DNA from: Musa acuminata AAA Group
Taxonomy: Eukaryota; Streptophyta; Magnoliopsida; Zingiberales; Musaceae
DNA: 64,000 bases
Assembly: GCF_036884655.1 (NCBI RefSeq)
Contig: NC_088338.1
Coordinates: forward strand, 4,349,501-4,413,500
Direction of reading: 5' to 3'
A model generated the notes under the pieces. The model was not told the DNA's origin. It saw only the letters and a list, made by a program, of their open reading frames with translations, and ran no database searches. Position numbers and translations under genes: made by a program. Positions within the stretch are counted from its first letter, which is position 1; every line of letters begins with the position of its first letter. This document shows, one piece after another, positions 35,456-45,695 of this stretch.

Positions 35456-37139
35456 CTGGATTTTGGAAGTGAGCATAACTAATCTGATACATTGGCACAA
35501 ACAAATACCAAGAACAACATACCTTGATTGTCATGTCTCGATGTTCCACGATCTGAACATTTTTCTCCCGATGTAAAGTGATATCATTTAGGTGAATCAT
35601 TAGTTTGTAAATTTAGGGTCATTGTGTCATGATACTCTTTTTTTTTTCCCGATAAATTTTAATAAATCATCCTTAGTGATACACTTATATGATAAATTTG
35701 GTGATTGTAGCTTGTTTGAAGGATTGATATTGCTTTTTCTTGGTAATTATGTATCAGGTGTGATGAAGTGACGACTAGGAAATGTCATTTAAATGTGACT
35801 TTCTTATTGATATGATGAATTCCATATTATGGTGATACTAACATTTTGCATCATGCTAATATTCTGCCTATAATTTACATATTACAATGTTGTATGACTT
35901 GAATGTGCATGCAATAGAGCAGTAGTTCCTAATATGTTGTAGATTAAAAGATAAAAATCGAGTTTGCTTATTAGTTTTATATTAGAAATGAATAAGATTA
36001 AAATTTATTTATAAAAATTTAATAAGTGTATTATTATCGACTCCAATTTAAATATTATGATCAATCATTTAGGTCAAATAAAATTAATAAATTAATTAGC
36101 TCATTAGCCTCATGATATTTTTATTTAAAAATATTATTTTTGATGACTTGTCATTTAGGTTATTTTTTTCTAAAAAGATAAATTTAATTTTTGATAAGTA
36201 ATTCTTATTTCGAGTTTTACAAAATAAGAATCCACGAAACCGTAATCACCTCTATCTACTACGTTTGCTTCTTAGCAGTCTTTGACAGTATCTTTATTAT
36301 TTGATGAAATATAGACATGCAGTATGCTGTAATATACGGTGTAGCCTTTCTACATCTTTTTGTTATTGGAAGGACATTAGACATGTCGCAGAGAGCAAAG
36401 TACGTGCAGTTGGACAAGCTGACAGTTGGAGACATAATAGGTCAGAGAGAGAGAGAGAGAGAGACAGAGCGGTTGGTACATCCCCCATGTTCCATAACGC
36501 CAACCCCACTTGTCCACTTCAAAGGGGAGCCGCAGGCGGACACCCGATGGGTTTCTGTAGCTGGTGGGGAGGGTGTGGGGTTGGGATCAACGATGTGACC
36601 GCGACACCGCCCGCGCCGCCTCCGGACCACTTCCCACCTCATTCCTCCTTCCCCACCCCCGGCGGAAGCACACGGAGGAAGGTGAGGGAAGGAGGCATGG
36701 GGCGACAGCTACGCATTGTCATGCAAACCCATTAACAGCTGTTCCCATGAAAACATCTCTCTCCAGCAAACGCATTTAATAATATTATTAAAAATAATTA
36801 ATGAAATAAACTAGTTCTAAATATTGTGTAATAATTTATAAAGATATAAATATATGATGTGGTATTCAGAGATGGTATTGTTATATTCAAAATATAAAAT
36901 ACATATTCTCTGGCATTTACCCTTTTTTTGTTTTGATTTTTTGGCATTTATTATTTATTATTAAGTGTTAATCTTATAATAATAATAATAATTATTATTA
37001 TTATAATAATAATAATTATTATTATTATAGTAGAGTGGTTGACAAAGTGAAGAAAAGGGTTTTCCAGCGAAATGGCCCAAAGAAATTTAATACGATGGGA
37101 AGAGAGAGGTGGAAGGCGTGAACGAGAGGCAATCAAAGG
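35456..37139. other. Intergenic region between the Lon relic and the TFIIS-domain gene
   Basis: AT-rich, with a GC-richer block at 36420-36720 that includes a short (GA)n run (36446-36465) and open frames on both strands of no recognised family. The block may be a conserved promoter element or a transposon fragment. No gene is called. Confidence 0.5.
36976..37028. repeat. Alternating (AAT)n/(ATT)n palindromic microsatellite
   Basis: Blocks of AAT and ATT alternate (AAT, ATT, AAT, ATT), so that neighbouring blocks are complementary and can fold into a hairpin. It lies about 110 bp upstream of the probable transcription start of the TFIIS-domain gene. Confidence 0.9.
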
Positions 37140-38456
37140 CGGAGCTCCTCCACCTCTTCCGTACCGGATTCCTTAGGGTTTCATCCTCCCTGCGGCAGCG
37201 CCGTGGTAATCCCGAAACCTTCCCCTCTCTCGAGTTACGTTATTGATCTCTTATCCGCGTGGTCTTGGGCGTGAGTTGATTCGCTTTCTCCTCTATCCGT
37301 TTAGACAGCCTTGATTCCTCTTCTGCTACTAGATTGCTGTATGCTTTGGTTTCTTCCCTACGCGCCTTGGGGGAATCATCGTGATCTAGGGTTTTGTTCT
37401 AGATCTCTGCTTTCTATTAAATTTATTTATTTTTTTTGTGGAATTGCTTAATTTTTTGTTGCTTTTTAACCTTGGGCCGATGATTTTTTGCTGAACCTCA
37501 GTATTTCATTTTACGAACTCATTTTTCTCTGAGTGCTGAATTCGGATTAACTTTTTAGGTGAATTTTATTGTTTGGCAAGTTCTTAGGGTTTAGATTTGT
37601 GCTGTTTATGTAAATTTTTGTGAGTTGCTCCTCGCAAATATGTCGGTTTGCGCTTGAAATTTTTGTTCTTTTCCTGGGTCGATCATTTGAAGGTACAGGA
37701 AATTTGCTCTGCCGAATTTCCAAGCTCATTGCTAAATTGTATCTTTAGCTATGGTTATGTATATTTCCTGAGTGATGTTCCAAAATTTCTTTCCGCCTTG
37801 ATATGGCCAAAGCTGCTTCTTTCTTATTCTGACTGCAATTATTTTGCGGGAATTGTTTGGGAGCTATATACATGGTGCTTGTGCCTTGTTAATAACTGCA
37901 ACATTGCCATGGACTAGTGGCTTGTACTATTACGAGTTTAGGATTGAGCTAACTGCAAGTTTTTCCAATTGAAATATTCAAGCTGCATCATATATTGCTA
38001 AGTGGAGGTATTGACTTGGAAGTAGTAAGTTCAAACTGTGAGGTAGTTAAACCGGTAGGGTTTTGGTCCTTTCTTCTTGCAAACAAGTATCTCATGGTCG
38101 GTTAACATCAGTAGTCTTGGTGTCATGGTAAGCTTGCTCCACAGCGACCTTGATGTCCAAGTTTGGAACCATTAAAACATTCTATATGGTAAGCGTGGAT
38201 TAGCAAACATATACTTGGACCCTTCTGGTTGAGGACACATTACCTTCTCATGTTCCAAAAATGTGCGTGTGTGTATATATATGTGTGTGTGATTACGTTT
38301 TTTGTGACTAACGTCACTAACTTCCTTATCAAATTATGTTATACATTGCAGAAAATGAGCTATGTCACATGTTCATGCTCCTATATTGGTTAGATGACAC
38401 ACGTAGCAGCATGCTAAAAGGAATTGGTCATTAAAGCTTTTAGCTACTAAGCCAGA
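37140..38456 (+). promoter_or_regulatory. 5' leader exon and long leader intron of the TFIIS-domain gene
   Basis: A GC-richer segment at 37130-37210 with CTCCACCTCTTCC and GCGCCGTGGTAAT looks like a first non-coding exon ending at a GT donor at about 37207. The following T-rich 1.2 kb would be an intron reaching to near the start codon at 38457. A SINE-like sequence sits inside it. Inferred from composition and splice-like signals. Confidence 0.45.
38117..38250 (+). mobile_element. tRNA-derived SINE remnant in the leader intron
   Basis: Shows the order of parts seen in plant tRNA-type SINEs: GGTAAGCTTGCTCC, CAGCGACCTTGATGTCC, a degraded B box (AGTTTGGAACC), then GGTAAGCGTGGATTAGCAAA and TTGGACCCTTCTGG. 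It is diverged and no target duplication was found. Confidence 0.55.
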
Positions 38457-41400
38457 ATGACACTAGAAGATTTCTTTACTCTAACTGAGATGAGAGATGG
38501 GCTCTCAAGTCTTGGGAGGGTTGAAGAGCTGCTATCCATGATACAAAAGCTGAATGATTGTGTTACAGGTAACTCAGGTGATGCAGTAAGACAATGGTCT
38601 ACAGTTTCATGTGTTTTAGCAGCTACAGAAAATAAGGAGTGTCTTAATCAATTTATTCAGTTAAATGGCCTTTCTTTTCTCAACCGCTGGCTACAAAGGG
38701 CACTGACGCTCAGTGCTGAAGCCAGTGGCACTGTTGTGGAAGAACTGATCAGTTCATCACTGACATTGTTTGAGAGGCTTTCTAGTGACTTTAAAAGGGT
38801 AATTGACTCTGGGACTGGAATTGTTATTGAACTTTTACTTGATCACAAAAACATTCCAATTAAAGAGAAGGCTAGACTTCTCTATGATAAGTGGAATCTT
38901 TCAAGGAGTGATCACGTAAGTTGCTATGATCATAATAGAAATGGAGCCAGTCAAAATGACCAGCATGGAGCTTCTGAGAATGTGCGCACAAGTGAAAATT
39001 GTGTGAACTTAGTAAATCCAGTAGTTGATATTCCTCCATGCTCCACGGGGACTGTTGAAGAGAACTGTGAAGCGGAGCCTTCAGCGACTGAATTCCAGGT
39101 CTCTAATGCTACAGGATGCTCTGACAGTACCCTTCTTAATTCCACATATATGGAGGGGGCTCTAACATCAAATCAAGTTCTTTCCACTTCTTTGAATCTT
39201 GTTGGTTCAAATGCAGTTTTGGTAGACGTGAATTCATCGGGATCATACCTTGTTTCAAACTCCTGTCAGGAGAACTTGTCTGTCACAGAAGAGTCTCTTG
39301 TTTGTGTTGCTGTAGGAGAACCCTCCACTGGGACTTGTTCCCAAGATGGTCAGGAAAGAGATGGTCAGCACCATGCATCGGTGTCTAAAGTCAACACTGA
39401 CAGTGTCAAAGAGATGGATGTGGATATCAGGGAAAGTCAATCATGCAAATTCAATCCAACAGAAACTTGCAGTAATTCTTCATCTTTTGCTTTTTCAGCT
39501 TCCAAGACACCATCGGTGGATGCTGCAGAACAAACTATTTTGTGCAAGTTGGATTCTAACACTGGTGATTCTTGTGCATCAAAGTCAATGGAAAATCTGC
39601 CAGAGGCTGAGACTTTGAACTATGAGAGGGAAAAGTGCGTGATAACAGCCAAATCCAACCCAGCTGCAAATCTCACTGGTGGTTTTCAAAATATTTCTAG
39701 TCCTGCTAACTTCCTTAGCAGTGCAGGTGATCCTCAGTTATCTTGTCAAAGGGAGGAAGCCACAAGTAGTGTTATTAGGGACCCTGATTGTGAGGTCAAT
39801 TTGAAGACTAGCAAGAGCCATTTTGCAAGCTCCACTGATTTTTTAAGGGTTGTTGGGAGCAAGGCCAATGACAAGACCAGTCAAAAGTTTGAACTCGGAT
39901 TTGATTATTTGGATGATGCACTAGAGGTTGCAAGGCAAGTTGCTATAGCAGTGCAGCGCGAGGTAGTGGATTACAAAGAGCGATCTTGCAGCTCTCCTGA
40001 GGTTAATTTTGGAGAAAACACAGGTTCTCATAGCCCTGATTCTGAAGAAGAGAAGCAAGATCAATCAGTAACCGAGGAGGTTGGTGGGAGTAGTTCATCA
40101 GCTGGAAAAGATCACTCTGGGGACTCATCTCCTGAAAAGGTGTCAGAGATCACACAGAACATTTCTGTTCCAGAGAACTCTGAGCAAGATATAGAATCAC
40201 TGAAGCCAAAAGTTCCTGCTCAAGAATTAGTTGGTAAGACCATCACAAATGGATGCATCTTTGATCTGAATATGGATCTTTGCAGTGATGAACTTGAGTG
40301 CTTGATGAAGCCCATCATGAAAATCCCTGTCAATGTGTCTGCTCCTATAGCTGTCATAGCTTCTTCAAAAGGAACTCCAGGGTTCCCTTTTACTCCTATC
40401 CGTCTTGGGAGTGAATCGGGATGGAAGGGTTCAGCTGCTACCAGTGCTTTTCGACCAGCATCTCCTCGAAGAACTCCAGATGGTGAAAGGACTTTTTCTA
40501 GTTCAAAGCAGAAATCAAACATTTTTGAAATTGATCTGAATGTGGTTGAAAGGGTCGATGAGGTGGCTGATGAACTCCTATCAGTGAAACAGGTGCCTGC
40601 TTCCTCTAGTCTGCCATATGAAGATTCATGTGTCAAAGTCAAATCGAGAAGAACAGAGAAGCTGAATCTGGATCTTAATCGCCTCGGAGATGAGGATGCC
40701 CCTACATGTCTATCCTCACCATGGAAGTTGCACGTCCAGAATGGAGGGCGGCATCCATCCCCAGCTTCTTCATCATCTTCTAGACAGCCTTTGCTTAGAG
40801 ACTTTGATCTGAATGACAACCTATGTTTCCCTGACACTGTTGGTTCTCACGACATTCATAAATCATCTTCTAAAGCCTCTGAATCCCGTGGAGGACCAAC
40901 ACCTCATGGTCCGGTCATCAGAATTATGGGATCAAGAATTGCTGTTGAAAGGAAGGATAATACCAACCAAGTGCAGCATTCTTTTCAGCCAAATGGATTG
41001 CACATGGAACATACTGCGGTCGCGAATGCACCGGTTCCTTTTATAAACATGCCAACCCCTGCATATGGGTACCATGGACTTCCAACAGGGCCTACAATGT
41101 CAGTTCCTCCAGTATATTATTCACCTGAGAGCATTTCTTACATGGTAGATACTAGAGGTGCGACAGTCATACCTCATGTTTTTGTCTCGGGAGGACTTGG
41201 TGTACCATCTGCTAGGCCACACTTTCTTTTTGGTGCGACTAGTACGCACTCAGACGTGACCGGTTTTGCTTCTTTTCGATCTGGTTTCGACTTGAATGGT
41301 CGGATGACACCACTGGAGGGTGGGACTTGCGAAGGTGGTGGATTTAAACAGTTATTCCCGCAAGGGCATAGCAGTTGGTTGGAAGAACAAGCAAAGGCTG

Positions 41401-41483
41401 GTGCACATCCTAAGCGGAAAGAAGCTGATTCTGGTTGGGATTCGTATCCAATTGGTTACAAGAAGATGACATCGGGGCCATAG
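38457..41483 (+). CDS. TFIIS N-terminal (LW) domain protein with DLN motifs, nuclear
   Basis: A single-exon gene of 1008 aa. It begins MTLEDFFTLTEMRDGL, the N-terminus shared by a plant family that includes Arabidopsis AT4G24200. Residues about 58-147 form a TFIIS N-terminal helical bundle (TND/LW: ends ARLLYDKWN), a docking domain of transcription elongation factors. The zinc ribbon of true TFIIS is absent, so it is not TFIIS itself. The middle (150-590) is Ser/Asn-rich and probably disordered. The C-terminal half carries five DLN motifs at residues 603, 693, 739, 784 and 945 (FDLNMD, IDLNV, NLDLNRL, FDLND, FDLNGR), two of which resemble EAR/LxLxL repression motifs. A role in transcription or RNA processing through these short motifs is inferred. 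The start is supported by the conserved first residues and by the leader intron upstream. Confidence 0.88.
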   Translation: MTLEDFFTLTEMRDGLSSLGRVEELLSMIQKLNDCVTGNSGDAVRQWSTVSCVLAATENKECLNQFIQLNGLSFLNRWLQRALTLSAEASGTVVEELISSSLTLFERLSSDFKRVIDSGTGIVIELLLDHKNIPIKEKARLLYDKWNLSRSDHVSCYDHNRNGASQNDQHGASENVRTSENCVNLVNPVVDIPPCSTGTVEENCEAEPSATEFQVSNATGCSDSTLLNSTYMEGALTSNQVLSTSLNLVGSNAVLVDVNSSGSYLVSNSCQENLSVTEESLVCVAVGEPSTGTCSQDGQERDGQHHASVSKVNTDSVKEMDVDIRESQSCKFNPTETCSNSSSFAFSASKTPSVDAAEQTILCKLDSNTGDSCASKSMENLPEAETLNYEREKCVITAKSNPAANLTGGFQNISSPANFLSSAGDPQLSCQREEATSSVIRDPDCEVNLKTSKSHFASSTDFLRVVGSKANDKTSQKFELGFDYLDDALEVARQVAIAVQREVVDYKERSCSSPEVNFGENTGSHSPDSEEEKQDQSVTEEVGGSSSSAGKDHSGDSSPEKVSEITQNISVPENSEQDIESLKPKVPAQELVGKTITNGCIFDLNMDLCSDELECLMKPIMKIPVNVSAPIAVIASSKGTPGFPFTPIRLGSESGWKGSAATSAFRPASPRRTPDGERTFSSSKQKSNIFEIDLNVVERVDEVADELLSVKQVPASSSLPYEDSCVKVKSRRTEKLNLDLNRLGDEDAPTCLSSPWKLHVQNGGRHPSPASSSSSRQPLLRDFDLNDNLCFPDTVGSHDIHKSSSKASESRGGPTPHGPVIRIMGSRIAVERKDNTNQVQHSFQPNGLHMEHTAVANAPVPFINMPTPAYGYHGLPTGPTMSVPPVYYSPESISYMVDTRGATVIPHVFVSGGLGVPSARPHFLFGATSTHSDVTGFASFRSGFDLNGRMTPLEGGTCEGGGFKQLFPQGHSSWLEEQAKAGAHPKRKEADSGWDSYPIGYKKMTSGP

Positions 41484-42852
41484 TGTTTCTAAAACCATTA
41501 GGGTTTCTTTGTTATAAGAGAACGGTGGTTGCACACCTTTTCAGTGGAGGAAGATGGTGGGCCAACTCAACCATGCGGCATCGATAGATGGGCAAATAAG
41601 GTTAGAGTTAGTGTTAGTGGAAATTGACCGCCAATATATGGGTAGATTTGATTGGTTGCATCCCTCCGTCGTCATTTATTATTAGTCCCCATTGCACCCC
41701 TGGTGGAAGGTCTGTGCATTGTACATCTCATAAATACTCTTAACAACATAGAGAATTGAGTCCTTGAGATATGTTTTTTATTTCCTTGGTTGTCTTATTT
41801 GAAGTGTTTTAGTATCTTCTTAGAGCATGTGTTTCTTTAAAGCGTTCCGTGGATGGTAGTTTGCATTGTGCCTCCATTTTTCTCACATGAACATTAGTTC
41901 ATGGTACAAATGGAGCATACTGCGTCATATTTGATGCATTGTGACAGAGATGTTACGAGGTGCATCGATTCTTCAGGGGTTGATGTTTCTCATTTTCTGG
42001 GGATTTATATCGTTGCAGTCTTATGTTAAGTTCGGTGATCCTGTGGTAGGAGTCAGATTCTTTTGAAGGGATAGTGTTTCTCATTGTCCATGATTACTGT
42101 GGATTAGGACTTTTGAGGAGATCGAATCTCTCGTTTCCAGGGATTAGGACTTTTGAGGAGATCAAATCTCTTTGAAGGATTGCAATTTTGTATGAGTTTG
42201 ATTCATGTCGATGCAGGAGGAATAGAAATGAGAAAAGTGAGGAAGAGGAGGAATAGAAATGAGACGTGGAGAGGGAGCGGGCGAGAGGAATAACTCAGAA
42301 TTCAATTCATGGGAGTGGTATGCCAGCCAACAATTGAGCGAGGTGAAATTGAATTCTTTGTTCCACGGGTTGTGGCAGGTCCGGCAAGGCAAAGGGGAGG
42401 AAGGCGGTGGCGGAGGCAAAAGTAAGTCGGAGGATAAAAGGTCAATTAGTAAGGAGCAGAATTTTGAAAAGTTGGAGCACTATACGATAATTTATCATCA
42501 TTAATATTTTTTTATACAAAGTAATATATTTAATTAAAATAAAAAATATTTAAATCTCTCTCTCTCTCTCTCTCTTCATATAATTAAATATTAACCGTCT
42601 CGTCTGATTTAACTGTAACAATATAATATACCTTTATTTCTCTACAGGCCACAAATTGAGTTATTTTGCTGACAGTTCAACGCTTATAATAGACGTGATA
42701 TCTACTCACGTCAGTCTAAACTCACAAAAATCCAGGGAAAGGAATCAATCTCCCAAATCTATGTATACAACCGCCGCATCTTTTAAGATGACGGATAACG
42801 AATGTCGCAACAATTCGCTGCTCCCTTTTGTCACTAAATGTTATCGCTACTT
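41484..42852. other. 3' UTR of the TFIIS-domain gene and spacer
   Basis: The 3' flank of the preceding gene. GGATTAGGACTTTTGAGGAG occurs twice 39 bp apart (42102 and 42141), a small tandem duplication. Around 42293-42360 CAGAATTCAATT and AAATTGAATTCT form a short inverted repeat. A (CT)n run lies at 42556-42576. No gene is seen. Confidence 0.6.
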
Positions 42853-43891
42853 TTAGACCTCTTTAATATTTTAATTTTTTAAAAAAATATATTAAAATTT
42901 TTATAATTATAAAAGTAAAATATTTAATTCTATTAATCATAACGTCGACGGTTTTATCGACGAAAGCACAAAAATGATGAGCAAAAAATTAATTTTAATG
43001 TTTTAGTTATGTTTTCAATGGTAACAGACAATGATATTATTAGGAGCTACGGGCAGCTATTGTGGATGAGGAGGAAGAGCGACGATGAGAGTTGAGACAA
43101 AGGAAGAGGATGATGCAGACGTCGACGTTATGCGTCTATGATGGTGTTGTTCGGCAACTGCATCGACGTTGCTCTGCAACCCCATCCGACTCTAACCTAG
43201 TAGAATGACTTCCACCCTCTCCTCGACCACCTTGCGTCGTCACTTCGTGGTTGTTTACTTTAGATTTACGAGCTTCTTCTCCCAAGATGTTGCCATGGAC
43301 TCAAAGGTGGAGAGGCAAGAGCTAGAGGATGATGAGGCCATAGAGTGCCAAAGGAAGGTAGCAAGATTGGAATTGCAGGAAGTGCAAAGGGAGCATACTC
43401 GTTGTAGACCTACATTGAAGACATGACAGCCAACATCGAGAGAGTGACAAGCGACATAGGTGACCTAGAGGACGTGATGAGCCATGCGAAAGTTGGCTCC
43501 ATAGATAGACACATCACAGGCCCAACAAAGGAAGGTCGCGTCTAGCTCGTAGTAGACTATCGTCCTTTCATCGCTTGACATCTACATCGGTACTGACGTG
43601 GATATAGAGTGTTAGCATCTGTGTCGTTCTTTCTCCTCTCCCTTTATCTCACCTCTCGCTCTTCCTCCTCGTGTACAATAGTCACTCGCAGCCTACAATA
43701 GTGTTGTTGTCTACCATCACCAAAAACATAACTAAGACACTGAAATTACTATTTTGTCTAGTATTTTTATATTTTTTTCGATAAAACCATTGATGAAATT
43801 AGATGTTTCTAAGAATTCTAATGTAACTTTTTATATCAATGAACTAAAATGTTAAAAAAGTCTAACTATATAGGTAATATATAAATAATCT
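42853..43891. mobile_element. Long-TIR non-autonomous DNA transposon (copy 2)
   Basis: Same family as 1890-2772: left arm words TAGACCTCTTTAATATT, AACGTCG-CGGTTTTA and ATGAGCAAAAAATTAATTTTA match copy 1 in order, and the right arm (ACTGAAATTACTATTTTG ... TTCTAATGTAACTTTTT) is their rough reverse complement. The interior is longer than in copy 1 and more diverged. An open frame at 43205-43426 with a charged Glu/Arg/Gln-rich end has no known relative. Outer limits are approximate because the tips have decayed. Confidence 0.7.
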
Positions 43892-43921
43892 ACTTGCCTA
43901 CTTACAAATCAATATGCTTCT

Positions 43922-43923
<2 letters not shown>

Positions 43924-43977
<54 letters not shown>
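43924..43977. repeat. (TA)n microsatellite next to transposon copy 2
   Basis: About 54 bp of TA repeats starting some 30 bp outside the right end of the long-TIR element. Confidence 0.95.
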
Positions 43978-43980
<3 letters not shown>

Positions 43981-44570
43981 CAAAGAGCAAGATCTTTATG
44001 TACTGTTTTAGAAAGTCAAACATTCCATCAAATATAAAAAAAAAGTAAAAGAGAACGATCAGCGACAGCCGGCGTTTCCTTCGAGATGCATCTGCCACTC
44101 CGACATCAACCGTCCACCGACAAAACGGAGGAATTCCTGATGTACCAACAACTGCGATACATATCGATCAGATCACATGATATTTGAATTCCCCGATCTG
44201 TTGTGATATGATATGGTCTTCTTGGGACTTGATGCATATATATTTCTACACATACGGATTCCACCAAGTCTGATTCAGTCAACCTCAACGGGGTTTGGGC
44301 CATTCGAGATACAGTCTTGGAGAGCCACAACATGCTTGCGGCAAGAAATAGGTTTTAATGAACTGTACATCGATATCTCAAGAAAGAACCTGCGGATGCG
44401 CATCGGCTCCAGACTTAACAGTGCAAAGATGTCGGCTTGCGAATGTGCCGTACACCTCGTGAATAGGGAGCAAACGCCTGCATGGATGCTGGCGCTGCAA
44501 TGGCGCAGCATGGCGTTCACGTGCATGATCGCACGCAGAACGGGTACCTGCATGTGCTGTGGCGAGAGGT

Positions 44571-45627
44571 TCAAGGCAGGTGGAGCAGCTGCAGCTGCAG
44601 CGCCACCGCGACTGCAAGGCAGAGGAGGCCTCGGCTCGCTGGCGACATGGTCGGCCACCGCCGCGCGGCGCGATTCGGCGAGCTTAACAGCGGCGGCATC
44701 GTGTTGTTGATCAGCGGCAGGCCTCCTGCCATCTGATTCCCGTAGCCCATGGACTTGAGACTGCAATGGTTTGATGTTGTCAGACTCCACGCGTCATGTC
44801 ATTGGCTCGGAAAAAGTCGGTAAAAGAGATGGCTACCTGGTGGTGCTGGGGCACAAGGTGACGGTGTAGCCGGCGGTGGCGGCGGTGGGGCAGGTGAACG
44901 TGGAGGTCGCGTCGTCGTAAGCGTAGCTGTACGCCCTGGGGCACGCGTTCTTGAAGAACTGTGAGTACGCCGTCGGGCCGCACGTGCCGGGGCTGCCGAA
45001 CTCGCCGCTGCAGCAGTACCTCGCGGTCCGGAACGCCTCGCACGCGCTCCGGCACGCAGCCGTCTCCCCGCCGGGCTGCGCCACCCGCAGCTCCGCGGGG
45101 CACAACCCGTTGAGATCCACCAGACACCCCGTGGGCCCACAGCTACCCCCGGGAGACCCACTCTGCGGGACTACCAGCATGGGCACGTTGGATCCGTCCA
45201 CGAGGCTGACGTCGTAGAAGTCGGTCCCGCCGCTGCCGCCCAGGGTGAACTCGGCGAGGGTGGCGGGAGGGGCCGCGCCGCCCCCGGAGCACTCCAATGA
45301 GCCGGAGCCGCAGTCGCCGGTGGCGCAGGAGAAGCGGCCGGAAGCAGGGTCAGCGGCACAGATAGTGCGGGCCCAGAGGCGGCCGGACCATGGGACGGGG
45401 GCGTCGAGTGTGCGGTACTCTGAAGGGGCGAGGGCGAAGCCTGTGGTGGCGAGCGGGGCCGAACCAGCGCTGGCGAGGACGCCCGGCCACACCGTGTAGG
45501 CGCAGTTGTTCGTCACCGTGAACGTAGCAGAAAGGACACCCGGCGAGGAACCAGACGCTAACACCAACACAACAAGAAGAACAACGAGAGAAGAGGTGGA
45601 TTGGAGTGGTGGAAGAGAGGGACGCAT
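44571..45627 (-). CDS. Thaumatin-like protein (PR-5 family) with predicted GPI-type tail
   Basis: Two exons, 45627-44837 and 44760-44571, give 326 aa. Residues 1-34 are a signal peptide (VVLLVVLVLASG core). The mature domain has the full set of 16 cysteines and the REDDD acidic-cleft residues (Arg in WARTIC, Glu in LAEF, Asp pair in DFYDVSLVD, Asp in YDDATS); family members act outside the cell in defence, some binding or cleaving beta-glucans. Exon 2 adds a family-typical tail (SMGYGNQMAGG, PLINNTMPPL) and ends in a hydrophobic run (GLLCLAVAVALQLQLL), as in GPI-anchored thaumatin-like proteins. The intron is 76 nt, with donor CCAG|GTAGCC and acceptor TTGCAG. Without splicing the frame stops right at the donor (AGG TAG), giving 264 aa without the tail. 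The start Met at 45627 is chosen over an upstream in-frame Met (45672) because it places the signal core correctly and follows a TATA box. Confidence 0.9.
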
Positions 45628-45681
45628 CGCGACCAATTTCTCGGAGGAGAAGACGTGTGAGGAGATAGACAAACCTGCATG

Positions 45682-45695
45682 AATATATATTTATA
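45682..45695 (-). promoter_or_regulatory. TATA box of the thaumatin-like gene
   Basis: TATAAATATATATTC on the minus strand, about 60 bp before the start codon at 45627. A start of transcription about 30 bp downstream would leave a 5' leader of roughly 35 nt and would exclude the upstream Met at 45672 from most transcripts. Confidence 0.6.

Noticed and set aside
36301..36779. Overlapping plus-strand frames in a GC-rich block
   Set aside because: No family, no splice signals, contains a GA microsatellite; probably promoter or transposon text.
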